NCBI GenBank assembly: GCA_016290885.1
Contig: JAEEVN010000001.1
Span: 62,001 to 126,000 of the forward strand
Origin: Caryophanales bacterium
Lineage (GTDB): Bacteria > Bacillota_I > Bacilli_A > RF39 > UBA660
Length of the DNA: 64,000 bases
Direction of reading: 5' to 3'
Shown here: positions 55,424 to 63,909 of the stretch, piece after piece
Layout: the number at the start of each line of letters is the position of its first letter
Position numbering within the stretch: the first letter of the stretch is position 1
Position numbers and translations under genes: made by a program
The notes under the pieces: generated by a model
The model's input: the letters and a program-made list of their open reading frames with translations, nothing else
Told to the model about the DNA's origin: nothing
The model's database searches: none

Positions 55424-57451
55424 CTAATTTTCTCCTTCTGTTCTATCAAGTCTATCCTTTTCATTCTTTATTAAATCGTAAAGAATAATATCATTTGAAA
55501 CTTGTAATTTTTTAGATGTTATTTCATTGTTTCTAGTAATAGTATCACTATCTATAATAGCATCTGGATTAATAACTTTATATTCATCCTTTTGGCTATT
55601 ATAATAAATATCATTTGTTAACCAGTTACCATTAGGGAATGAGACTAAGTTATTATCTAAATCCATTACATCATTTCCTAATGCATATTTTGGTTTTAAT
55701 CCAAGCATATTACTTAAAGTAGGCATTACATCTACCATACCCATAGCAGTAGTAACAGTCTTATTAAACTGTCTATCTTTAGTCCAAATAATAAATGGTA
55801 CTGCTCTATTTATTTCATATTGATAATAATCAACTGGATAATAATTTTCATCTTCTTTATCTAAGATGCTATCATTTTCTTTATCATAGTTATATAGTCT
55901 TACATAATCACTCTTAGGTAATTTAGCATCATGATCTCCATAGATAACTACTATTGTATTATCAAGTAATCCAGCTTCATCTAATTCAGTGAATAATTCA
56001 CCAATTGCAGAATCTGCATAATGAACAGATTTAAAATAATTACCTAGTTTTGTATCTTCCATATATGGATATACTTTTTCAGTTCCATCTTCTGCTATTT
56101 CTTTAATACTTGTATCAAATTCACCATATTTATCTAATGCATCAAATGGTGTATGGTTACTAAGCATTATTAGTGTTGCAAAGAACTTACCATTTTCTTC
56201 ATATTCTTTCTTAATAATAGGTACTGTTTGTTTAAAGAATTCTTTATCTGATAAACCAAGTCCTATAACATTTTCATCATCTATTTCATAAGAAGATTTA
56301 CTATAGAATGTATTATATCCTAGACTCTTATGTAAATTATTTCTATTCCAGAAATCTCCATTATTAGCATGGAAAGAAAGTGTATTATAACCTTTTTCTT
56401 TTAACATTTTTTGAAGAGTTTCATATTCTCTATTCCAATAACTTACTGCAACTGAACCATTAGTTACTGGTAATAATGATGAAGCAAATGTAAATTCTGA
56501 ATCTGAACTTGTTCCAGATGATGCTTGTGAATAGAAATTACTGAAATATATACCTTCATCTTTTATTCTATTTAAATTAGGAGCAACTTTTTCTCCATTA
56601 AATTCTTGATTCATAGCAGCATTTTGAATACTTTCAGCATGAATAACAATTACATTCTTTCCTTCAAAAATATTAGTATATTCATTTTCATTTATTTCTA
56701 TTGTATTTTCTGTGTAATAATCTCTAAAATCTTTAGCAGCATTATCATATCCAAATAATGTGTTAAACTTAGCATCTAAACTCTTAAATAAGTCATTAAA
56801 TTGATATGTATATATACCAAATTTAGTTACTAAGAATTCTCTATTCCATTGTTTACTTAATCTTGAGAATTCAACTGATGTTACTGTTGCAAAGAATAAT
56901 GCATAAATAATAACACCGCAAATTAATGTTCCAGTAAATCTCTTCTTTCTATTTTCTTTAGGCCCTGCAAATTCTATATATTTTTTCTTTTTTAAATGGA
57001 TATGATATCCTACTAAGAATATTAATTGCCATAAGAAAATAAAATCTTTAAATTGTAAAACATTCTTTACTACTGCATCTCCTACATCTACTGTCATTAA
57101 TGAAACTGCAATTAATGAAAATGACGCAAAAGACATATAATATGTATAATATAATGAATTAACTATACATATTATATTAAATAGTATTGACACTACCATT
57201 AAGTAAGTAAATTGCTTTTTAGCTTTAAACAAATATACAAAAGATCCTAATATTAAAACTATTGCTAAATCCGCTAAAAAAGGTTTTATAGCAAAATAGT
57301 TATGAACAGTAAAAAATCTAAGTAAACATGCATTTATTAAGTTACCTATAACGAATGCTATAAACTGTTTATTAGTGCTTATATATTGTTTGTAATTAAA
57401 ATTTTTAACACCATCTTTTATTTTTATGAATGTATCTTTAATCTTTTTCAT
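55424..57451 (-). CDS. lipoteichoic acid synthase family protein (sulfatase-fold phosphoglycerol transferase)
   Basis: A 675-residue membrane enzyme. Five membrane segments occupy about 25-195, followed by an extracellular alkaline-phosphatase/sulfatase domain. Metal and catalytic residues are visible: NVIVIHAESIQNA with Glu273, ASSGTSSDSEFTF with nucleophile Thr314, the SYWNREYETLQKML region, MLSNHTPFD, and VIYGDHDAKLPKSD. The family polymerises glycerol phosphate from phosphatidylglycerol onto a glycolipid. ATG 57451 is used, with AGAGG upstream. It is the first gene of an operon with the unknown membrane protein and the LCP ligase. Confidence 0.93.
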   Translation of the reverse strand: MKKIKDTFIKIKDGVKNFNYKQYISTNKQFIAFVIGNLINACLLRFFTVHNYFAIKPFLADLAIVLILGSFVYLFKAKKQFTYLMVVSILFNIICIVNSLYYTYYMSFASFSLIAVSLMTVDVGDAVVKNVLQFKDFIFLWQLIFLVGYHIHLKKKKYIEFAGPKENRKKRFTGTLICGVIIYALFFATVTSVEFSRLSKQWNREFLVTKFGIYTYQFNDLFKSLDAKFNTLFGYDNAAKDFRDYYTENTIEINENEYTNIFEGKNVIVIHAESIQNAAMNQEFNGEKVAPNLNRIKDEGIYFSNFYSQASSGTSSDSEFTFASSLLPVTNGSVAVSYWNREYETLQKMLKEKGYNTLSFHANNGDFWNRNNLHKSLGYNTFYSKSSYEIDDENVIGLGLSDKEFFKQTVPIIKKEYEENGKFFATLIMLSNHTPFDALDKYGEFDTSIKEIAEDGTEKVYPYMEDTKLGNYFKSVHYADSAIGELFTELDEAGLLDNTIVVIYGDHDAKLPKSDYVRLYNYDKENDSILDKEDENYYPVDYYQYEINRAVPFIIWTKDRQFNKTVTTAMGMVDVMPTLSNMLGLKPKYALGNDVMDLDNNLVSFPNGNWLTNDIYYNSQKDEYKVINPDAIIDSDTITRNNEITSKKLQVSNDIILYDLIKNEKDRLDRTEGEN

Positions 57452-57470
57452 ATCTAACCTCTTAAAAAAA

Positions 57471-57479
57471 ATTATAACA
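57471..57479 (-). promoter_or_regulatory. extended -10 promoter of the ltaS operon
   Basis: TGTTATAAT on the minus strand, 19 bp upstream of the chosen start. Confidence 0.55.
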
Positions 57480-57483
57480 TTTT

Positions 57484-57523
57484 TCAAAACATTTTTAAAG
57501 AGTAAAACATTCCGTTTTACTCA
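57484..57523 (-). terminator. terminator of the receptor-YihY operon
   Basis: A 9-bp stem (GAGTAAAAC, 5-nt loop, GTTTTACTC) on the minus strand, followed by an imperfect T-rich stretch; the YihY stop codon is in the stem. Confidence 0.65.
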
Positions 57524-58332
57524 CCATTTGCTTTTCTATCTTCAATAGAATTTATAACCATTCCAATAACAAATACTTCTGCTATTATGAATATCCATAA
57601 CATCAAAACTAATATATTGGATGCACTACCATAATAATCATTATAAGATGCATAATTTGTTACATAAAATGAATATATAAATGTTACTGCTATCCAAAGT
57701 ACTGTAGTAAATAAAGAACCTTTATTTACACTTTTACTACTAATTTTTTTATTAGGAGTTAAAGTATATATCATCTTTATAAATAAGAATATTATAAAGA
57801 ATGATATTGGCCATCTAAATAAATTGATAAGCCATAATATCTTACTTCCTATAAATCCTATTTGTGGAATTATACTTATAATACTTAATATTTTATTACC
57901 AAATACTAGTATAAATATAATAAATATTAATAATCCTATTAATAATAATGTTATTATTAATGATTTAATTATATCTTGTATTGGATTTCTCTTAACACCA
58001 TATATATTATTTGCTGCTGCTATTATTGCTTTAGTACCACGTGATGCTAAATAAATAGCAGATATAGCAAGTAATATAACACTAAAGTCTAATGTTTTAC
58101 CTGTAAATAAAGGTAATATTAATTTACTTGTTGTAGCAGGTAAACTTAAACTTATAAAATTTAATATTTCATCATAAGATAATGAAAAAGCAGATGCTAC
58201 CATTCCAAATATTAGAATAATTGGAATAGATGAAAGCAGTAAAAAGAAAGACAGATGTCCTGGTAAAACGGACATTACTGGCTTTCCTAAAACTTCAATT
58301 ATTTCTTTTATTAAAAGTTTTATTTGCTTCAT
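57517..58332 (-). CDS. YihY/BrkB family inner membrane protein
   Basis: A 271-residue polytopic protein with about six membrane segments. Family features are the N-terminal amphipathic helix, HLSFFLLLSSIPIILIFGMV, AIYLASRGTKAIIAAANNIY and IYTLTPNKKISSKSVNKGSL. The family is widespread and its function is unresolved; an old ribonuclease BN annotation is not supported. It follows the receptor gene by 14 bp. Confidence 0.9.
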   Translation of the reverse strand: MKQIKLLIKEIIEVLGKPVMSVLPGHLSFFLLLSSIPIILIFGMVASAFSLSYDEILNFISLSLPATTSKLILPLFTGKTLDFSVILLAISAIYLASRGTKAIIAAANNIYGVKRNPIQDIIKSLIITLLLIGLLIFIIFILVFGNKILSIISIIPQIGFIGSKILWLINLFRWPISFFIIFLFIKMIYTLTPNKKISSKSVNKGSLFTTVLWIAVTFIYSFYVTNYASYNDYYGSASNILVLMLWIFIIAEVFVIGMVINSIEDRKANGE

Positions 58333-58346
58333 TTATATCACACCCA

Positions 58347-60407
58347 CTATTTATCTTCGGTATTTAATTCTTTATTTGTTTTAACCTCTAATACTGCTTC
58401 ATTAATAGCATCATCAATAGTTTTTACATCATCAGTAATCATACTATATCCAAGTGTTGCACCAAAACCATATGGAATATTCTTAAATTCTTTATTTAAT
58501 TTTCTCATATAAGCTATTACTTTATTTTCTTCATAACCTATTAAATAAATTAAGAATTCATCACCATTAGTTCTAACTATATCACTTTGCTCTAATTGAT
58601 TATTCATTAATATATTAGCAGCTTTTTTAAGAACCATATCTCCTTCATTATGACCATATACATCATTAATATGTCCAACTTTATTAACATTAACAATTAT
58701 AATAGCTTGTGGATAAATCTTATTATTTTGCCACTTATCATAATTCTTATTTAAATAATGTCTATTCTTTAATGATGTTAAACTATCTACATATTTTAAT
58801 CTATCATTCTTACTTATTTTATTATTTTTATATTTAATTCTAATATATATTAAACTAATACCAAGTAATACAAATAAACCTACTAAAATATATGCAAAAG
58901 TTAAATCTATTTTCTTACTATCTTTAGATAATTTAACTTTAGCTCTAGCCATATATAGATCTGGTTCTATATTAGATATGTAGAATTTAAATAATCCTAC
59001 AAATCCTTTATTATTACTCTTATTTAATACTATAAAGTTATAATCTAAATCATCAAGTTCAGCTTCATAAACAACCTTGAAATTATCTAATTCACTATTT
59101 CTATAATTATCATAAACATTATAATCTAAAACAACTATACTATTTTCATTTAATGAATTAAATAATGAACCTGGTTTCTTATATTCTTTTACCTTAGCAT
59201 TATAATTTTTAGCTATATAATCAGATAATTTATTATCTATCATAGATACTTCTTGACTCTTTAAACTCTTTAATGATGGAACTATAGTCTTAGTATTATT
59301 AATATGTGTTAATACTATTACTTTCTCTTTATAAGGAGAAACTGTTTCATCGAAATTATTTGCTAAATCTTCAAAATTATAATAATTAAATGCTAAATCT
59401 ACTTTTTCATTATTTAAATTAGTAGTTAAATCTCTAACAGAATTGTATTCTTTAATCTTGAAAGTAATATTCATACTCTTAGCAAAACCATCAAGGATTT
59501 CACTATTATATCCTATAAAATCATCATTTATCTTAGATTCATATGGTAAGTTTTTAACATATCCATAAGTATATTCTTTACCTTCAAAATTAGCAATTGT
59601 AACATCATCTATTTCTTTAGATTCAAAATATAATGTTAATAATCTCTTGTTATAAGATTTCTCTAATTCTTGCTTACTCCATCTTGTATAATATTTTCTA
59701 AATATACTATTTAAAGTAGCATCTCCTCCAGATATTTTTAATATACATTCATTATTTAATTCAGGTATATTATGAACAATATAGAAGTTATTAGCAAATA
59801 CTTGATTAATATATAATGTCTTTGGTATAACAGCATATACTATATCATTAGCTTGTAATGCTTCTATAATAGAATCTATATTATTATATGAATTATATAT
59901 AATACTATCATTATCTTCAAATGAAGATCTAATAGCATCTACATCTGTTTCTAATGCTCCAATAGTAACATTTCTTAAATCTGTAATTTTTTTAACTCTT
60001 TTATTATCTTTACTAACAAGTGCATATTCATCACTATAGAATAATAATTCTGAATCTTTTAAATTAGAATTACTCTTCATTTCAAATGAATATTTACTTT
60101 CAGGTGTTGCTCCGAATTTATAAGGAACCATATTAAATTTAATACCTGTTTCTTTTGAAAAGTCATTTAAGAAATCAAAGAATACACCCTCACCATCTTC
60201 TCCAAATATAGGGATATCATTTAATACTGATACATCAACTGTTGTATTCTTATTCTTTTCAATCCATCTTTTTTCTAATAAGGAGAACACACCTTTTTCA
60301 TTGTTACTTTTATTAACTGAAATAGCAATAGCAATTATGGCAGCAAGTAATATTAAAGGTAAAGCAATTAATAATATTTTCTTTTTATTAATATTTTTCT
60401 TCTTCAT
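58347..60407 (-). CDS. membrane receptor: tandem solute-binding (SBP_bac_3-like) domains plus GGDEF-like domain
   Basis: A 686-residue sensor. The N-terminal membrane segment (10-30) is followed by two extracellular solute-binding-like modules (about 50-265 and 275-490), a second membrane segment (about 508-528) and a cytosolic GGDEF-type domain (about 545-686). The GGDEF part has YVDSLTSLKNRHYL, HINDVYGHNEGD and the signature as NGDEF (614-618). The metal-binding Asp positions of the canonical DxDxFK motif read VNVNKVGH, that is Asn for Asp. Diguanylate cyclase activity is therefore doubtful; the domain may instead bind GTP or sense nucleotide. Confidence 0.85.
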   Translation of the reverse strand: MKKKNINKKKILLIALPLILLAAIIAIAISVNKSNNEKGVFSLLEKRWIEKNKNTTVDVSVLNDIPIFGEDGEGVFFDFLNDFSKETGIKFNMVPYKFGATPESKYSFEMKSNSNLKDSELLFYSDEYALVSKDNKRVKKITDLRNVTIGALETDVDAIRSSFEDNDSIIYNSYNNIDSIIEALQANDIVYAVIPKTLYINQVFANNFYIVHNIPELNNECILKISGGDATLNSIFRKYYTRWSKQELEKSYNKRLLTLYFESKEIDDVTIANFEGKEYTYGYVKNLPYESKINDDFIGYNSEILDGFAKSMNITFKIKEYNSVRDLTTNLNNEKVDLAFNYYNFEDLANNFDETVSPYKEKVIVLTHINNTKTIVPSLKSLKSQEVSMIDNKLSDYIAKNYNAKVKEYKKPGSLFNSLNENSIVVLDYNVYDNYRNSELDNFKVVYEAELDDLDYNFIVLNKSNNKGFVGLFKFYISNIEPDLYMARAKVKLSKDSKKIDLTFAYILVGLFVLLGISLIYIRIKYKNNKISKNDRLKYVDSLTSLKNRHYLNKNYDKWQNNKIYPQAIIIVNVNKVGHINDVYGHNEGDMVLKKAANILMNNQLEQSDIVRTNGDEFLIYLIGYEENKVIAYMRKLNKEFKNIPYGFGATLGYSMITDDVKTIDDAINEAVLEVKTNKELNTEDK

Positions 60408-60415
60408 ATTATCTC

Positions 60416-60913
60416 CTAATTATTTGTCCAAACGATTCCAGAATTTTTCTTATTACTATAACCCATTATTGGGAATTCATATTTTGTTTCTTCTTTTCCT
60501 TCTTCGACAGTAACTTTAATTCCTTCTTCTTTCTTTTTACTAATCATATATTGTATATCATAATAACCTTTTACTTTTTCTGTAAAAGCTCCTAATGATT
60601 CATTAGCAATATTTTTTGCATCATCTTTAGAAACATCCTTCTTAACATTAAAAATTACATCTATTCTTTTTCCATGTACTTCTATTTTGCAAGATGAAAC
60701 TTGTTCTTTTCCTTTTATTAAATCAATAACTTTCTTTTGTGCTTTTTCACTAAATTTATAATTTTCAATTCCTTCTAATCTATCGCCATATTTACTAGTT
60801 CCTGATGAAGGTAAAACTAATTTTAGAACTACAGCACCAAAAGCAATTACAATTATTAAAGCTAAAATATAGCCTATTTTTATTCTTCTTTTTGGTCTTT
60901 TATTATTTTCCAT
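60416..60913 (-). CDS. membrane-anchored protein of unknown function
   Basis: A 165-residue protein with a basic N-terminus, one membrane segment (about 13-33, YILALIIVIAFGAVVLKLVL) and an outer alpha/beta domain (KISEKAQKK-like helix, then CKIEVHGKRIDVIFNVKKDV). No family is recognised. It is the first gene of the operon with the receptor and yihY, 8 bp before the receptor. Confidence 0.75.
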   Translation of the reverse strand: MENNKRPKRRIKIGYILALIIVIAFGAVVLKLVLPSSGTSKYGDRLEGIENYKFSEKAQKKVIDLIKGKEQVSSCKIEVHGKRIDVIFNVKKDVSKDDAKNIANESLGAFTEKVKGYYDIQYMISKKKEEGIKVTVEEGKEETKYEFPIMGYSNKKNSGIVWTNN

Positions 60914-60937
60914 TTTTCTAACACCTCTAACTATTTC

Positions 60938-60943
60938 ATTATA
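60938..60943 (-). promoter_or_regulatory. candidate -10 of the receptor-YihY operon
   Basis: TATAAT on the minus strand, 24 bp upstream of the first gene; the preceding triplet is TAG, so it is not an extended -10. Confidence 0.4.
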
Positions 60944-60954
60944 CTATACGTGAT

Positions 60955-60991
60955 ATAAAAAAACAATAATCAATAAGAATTGATTATTGAT
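60955..60991 (-). terminator. terminator of the Pro/Glu-rich protein operon
   Basis: A 10-bp stem (CAATAATCAA, 6-nt loop, TTGATTATTG) and a T tract on the minus strand, just past the stop codon. Confidence 0.85.
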
Positions 60992-61947
60992 TATGCTGCT
61001 TTATTAATTAATGTTTTTGCCTCTCTTTTAGAAAGTAATACATCATTACTTTGCATTGGCATTACTCTATGTGGTTTATCTCCTGTTTTTACATCAGTCA
61101 TTCCTGCATACAAAGGAGTAACTACTGTATATTTTTTAGCATTATCAACTACTGGAGTTTCTACTGCTTGTACTGGAATATTATCTTCTTTTACAAGTAC
61201 ATCAGGTTTGAATTCCATAGTAGGTTCTTCTACTTGTGGAGTTACTTCACTAGTAACAGGTTCTACTGGTGTAACAGGTTCTACTACAGGAGCAACTGGT
61301 TCTACTATAGGTTGTGGAACAGTAACTGGATCTACAACAGGTGCAGATACTGGTTCAGGTACTATAACAGGATCTGGTTGTACTGCTGCAGGAGTTGGTT
61401 CAACAATTGGTTGAGCAACTACTTCAGGTTCAACTTTTGCATCACCATTATCAACTATTGGTTCTTTTGATTCTTCAGCTACAGTTTGTGGTACTGATGC
61501 TAAAAGATCTTCTATAGAAGTAATACTTTGTTCTGCTGGAACTGAATCCATATCAATATTTGATACACTTACTGGAGTAAATGTTTCTTCTGGAACATCA
61601 GTTAATGTTTCTTCCTTTGGTTCTTCTTTAGTCTCTGATTCTACTGATACTTCTCCAATAGGTGCTTCAGGAACAAATTCATCAGTCATTACTTCTTCAG
61701 GTTCTTTTTCTAATGTATCTTCCTCAGCAACTATATCAGAAGAATTAACTTCTTTTAATATTTCATCTGCTTCAGGGATAGCTTCAACAACTTGTGGTAA
61801 TACTTCTTCCTTTTTATTAGTTTCAGTATTTTCTCTTATAGCAGTTAATTCTGCAATTATTTTATCTAATTTTTGTTCAATAGAAGAAGTATTAGTTGCT
61901 TCAGCTGCTACTGCACCAACTGGTTCAAAATCAAATGAAGTTTCCAT
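60991..61947 (-). CDS. Pro/Val/Glu-rich low-complexity protein
   Basis: A 318-residue acidic protein without signal or membrane segment. A short coiled coil lies near the N-terminus (SIEQKLDKIIAELTAIRENT). A long disordered region follows, with the Pro-Val repeats strongest at about 180-245 (VVDPVTVPQPIVEPVAPVVE). The compact C-terminus (YTVVTPLYAGMTDVKTGDKP and LLSKREAKTLINKA) looks like the conserved functional part. ATG 61947 is chosen, with GGAGAGGTG upstream. It overlaps neither domain nor stop of the DUF1292-like gene in the same frame and is co-transcribed with it. Confidence 0.75.
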   Translation of the reverse strand: METSFDFEPVGAVAAEATNTSSIEQKLDKIIAELTAIRENTETNKKEEVLPQVVEAIPEADEILKEVNSSDIVAEEDTLEKEPEEVMTDEFVPEAPIGEVSVESETKEEPKEETLTDVPEETFTPVSVSNIDMDSVPAEQSITSIEDLLASVPQTVAEESKEPIVDNGDAKVEPEVVAQPIVEPTPAAVQPDPVIVPEPVSAPVVDPVTVPQPIVEPVAPVVEPVTPVEPVTSEVTPQVEEPTMEFKPDVLVKEDNIPVQAVETPVVDNAKKYTVVTPLYAGMTDVKTGDKPHRVMPMQSNDVLLSKREAKTLINKAA

Positions 61948-61948
61948 A

Positions 61949-62209
61949 TTACACCTCTCCTTTCGATAAATCTGCAATGGCGTCTTTTACTTTTTGCCAT
62001 TCTGCGTCATCTGTTATTGTATCAAAGTAATATTCTCCATTATCTACTCTTACTCTTGATACATAATCTTTTATATTATTGTCTTGATCCTTTTGATTAA
62101 AAGTATAAACTGCATAATCTTGATTATTTTCTTCTAGTCTGAAAATAGTTATTAAATTAGCTACTACTTTTTGACCTTTTGGATTAACAATTGTAACTTT
62201 TGTTTCCAT
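61949..62209 (-). CDS. small DUF1292-like protein
   Basis: An 86-residue acidic protein. The order of segments (KVVANLITIFRLEENNQDYA, VYTFNQKDQDNN, VSRVRVDNGEYYFDTITDD, AEWQKVKDAIADL) fits the DUF1292 family. A strong AAGGAGG precedes the ATG and an extended -10 lies upstream. It leads a two-gene operon with the Pro/Glu-rich gene. Confidence 0.75.
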   Translation of the reverse strand: METKVTIVNPKGQKVVANLITIFRLEENNQDYAVYTFNQKDQDNNIKDYVSRVRVDNGEYYFDTITDDAEWQKVKDAIADLSKGEV

Positions 62210-62236
62210 AAGAGATACCTCCTTATTCTAAATAAA

Positions 62237-62245
62237 ATTATAACA
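62237..62245 (-). promoter_or_regulatory. extended -10 promoter of the DUF1292-like operon
   Basis: TGTTATAAT on the minus strand, 27 bp upstream of the DUF1292-like gene and behind a terminator. Confidence 0.55.
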
Positions 62246-62275
62246 TTTTTTTATTTTTAATACAACAATTATTAA

Positions 62276-62305
62276 TAAAAAAAATGGATTAATATCCATT
62301 TTTAT
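62276..62305 (-). terminator. terminator of the 530-residue gene
   Basis: A 10-bp stem (AAAAATGGAT, 4-nt loop, ATCCATTTTT) and T tract on the minus strand, overlapping the stop codon. Confidence 0.88.
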
Positions 62306-63894
62306 TTTAGTACATAAGAACCTTTATATTTATTAAATAATCTCTCTTTTTCTACTACCAATATAACTGCTTGTTTCATCTTGTTATATGTAATACTTTC
62401 TAATTTAACATTCTTAATTCTTTTTATTACATTACCTCTAGATCCTAAAACCACTATATTATTATCATTAGATAGGATTATTCCGTTTTTATATATTTCA
62501 TCATTAACTATTTTATAATCTTCTAAATCATAATAATATTTCTTATTTTTCTTTTTATTATAGAAACATAATTTATTTTTATCTAATTCTACTATAGTAT
62601 CTTTCATATAACCAAGATATAATTTTGATTCATATCTCTCTTTTAAATTACTACTTACTATATATTTCATATCTTCAATTTCATATTGATAATATGTTTT
62701 ATTATTAATATTTATTTTTTTACCATAGTGCAATTCATTATCAAATAATACTATATTCTTATTTACTTTTCCTATTTTTACTTTACTATCTAAAAGTATT
62801 ATTTGTTTATCAGAATAAGTTATTTTTCTATCTTGATTATCAAGCAAATAATACCTTTTATTCTTTTTAATAGTTTTATAATTATTATTAAATATTACTA
62901 TATCATCAAAATGATTTGAATATATTATTTTTTTATTCTTTAAATCATAAACATAATTTTTATCATTAACAAGTATATTTATATGATTACTATCAATATA
63001 TTTATAAGAGAAATTTTTTGCCTTCATTATTTTATAGAATTTATTGGTATCAGTTTCTAATAAACCTAAATAATAATCTCTAATAGTTAATACTAAATTT
63101 TTATTAACAGCATTTGATAAATCTATATTTTTTGGATTTATATTCTTATTAAATGTAAATGTTTCTTCTTTTCTTAATCCATTCATATAAATCATATATA
63201 TTTTATTATTAGAAACGATATATATCTTATCATTATATTCAAAATATTTATCGAAACCATCTCCTATAATATTATTAACTATAGGAAAGAAACAATAATA
63301 TTTTGAATCTTTTTTTACTATAAAATAATCTATTTCATTATTATTAACTTTTTCTTTAATTATTTTATAATCTACTAATAAAACTTTACCTTTTTCATTA
63401 ACAAAATAATTATCTATTAAGAAATATTTATTATTATAATATGGTTTTATATTCTTAATGTTATAGAATAATACTTCACCCTTATCATTAACAATATTAT
63501 TATCTACATATATTAAATTTTCATTAATACCATATATATTATTACCAGAGATTACTTTCTCAAAGTTTGAATTATATACATGATAACCATTATTCTTAAT
63601 AATATAATATTTTTTTGAAACGCTTACTATATTATCTTTATTTATATTTGAAAAACTATATAATCTATTCCCATTATAGTCATATATATCATAATTCGAA
63701 TCATTACGTGCATATAAATATGAGTTATCAAAGTATACTATATCTTCATATTTTTCTTTTATAATCCTCTTTGATTTTGTAATAGTATCAGAACGATCTT
63801 CAGAAGTAATTCTATAAAAGAATATAAGTGATAATATAAGTATGCTTAAAATAACTATTGTAAAAATAGTTTTCTTAATTGTTTTTTTACTCAT
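62302..63894 (-). CDS. large membrane-anchored protein of unknown function, beta-propeller-like
   Basis: A 530-residue protein, very rich in Asn, Lys, Tyr and Ile. A basic N-terminus and one membrane segment (about 8-28) precede a long outer domain made of short strands with Asp/Asn turns (YDIYDYNGNRLYSFSNI, IVNDKGEVLFYNIKN, YFVNEKGKVLLVDYK). The repeated xxDxxGxxL pattern resembles WG-type or other propeller repeats, but no family is certain. It follows the exodeoxyribonuclease gene by 15 bp, with GGGAGTGA as ribosome binding site. Confidence 0.75.
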   Translation of the reverse strand: MSKKTIKKTIFTIVILSILILSLIFFYRITSEDRSDTITKSKRIIKEKYEDIVYFDNSYLYARNDSNYDIYDYNGNRLYSFSNINKDNIVSVSKKYYIIKNNGYHVYNSNFEKVISGNNIYGINENLIYVDNNIVNDKGEVLFYNIKNIKPYYNNKYFLIDNYFVNEKGKVLLVDYKIIKEKVNNNEIDYFIVKKDSKYYCFFPIVNNIIGDGFDKYFEYNDKIYIVSNNKIYMIYMNGLRKEETFTFNKNINPKNIDLSNAVNKNLVLTIRDYYLGLLETDTNKFYKIMKAKNFSYKYIDSNHINILVNDKNYVYDLKNKKIIYSNHFDDIVIFNNNYKTIKKNKRYYLLDNQDRKITYSDKQIILLDSKVKIGKVNKNIVLFDNELHYGKKININNKTYYQYEIEDMKYIVSSNLKERYESKLYLGYMKDTIVELDKNKLCFYNKKKNKKYYYDLEDYKIVNDEIYKNGIILSNDNNIVVLGSRGNVIKRIKNVKLESITYNKMKQAVILVVEKERLFNKYKGSYVLK

Positions 63895-63909
63895 ATTATC
63901 ACTCCCTTT

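Noticed and set aside
58347-60407. Confident call of an active diguanylate cyclase
   Set aside because: The metal-binding Asp positions are Asn, so only a GGDEF-like domain is claimed.
60980-61414. Plus-strand open frame of 144 codons rich in Gly, Ser and Thr
   Set aside because: Another antisense frame of the same low-complexity gene; it begins inside the terminator region and has no promoter or ribosome binding site.
61051-61470. Plus-strand open frame of 139 codons rich in Phe, Tyr, Cys and Trp
   Set aside because: It is the antisense of the Pro/Val/Glu repeats of the minus-strand gene; the composition follows from the repeat and there is no ribosome binding site.
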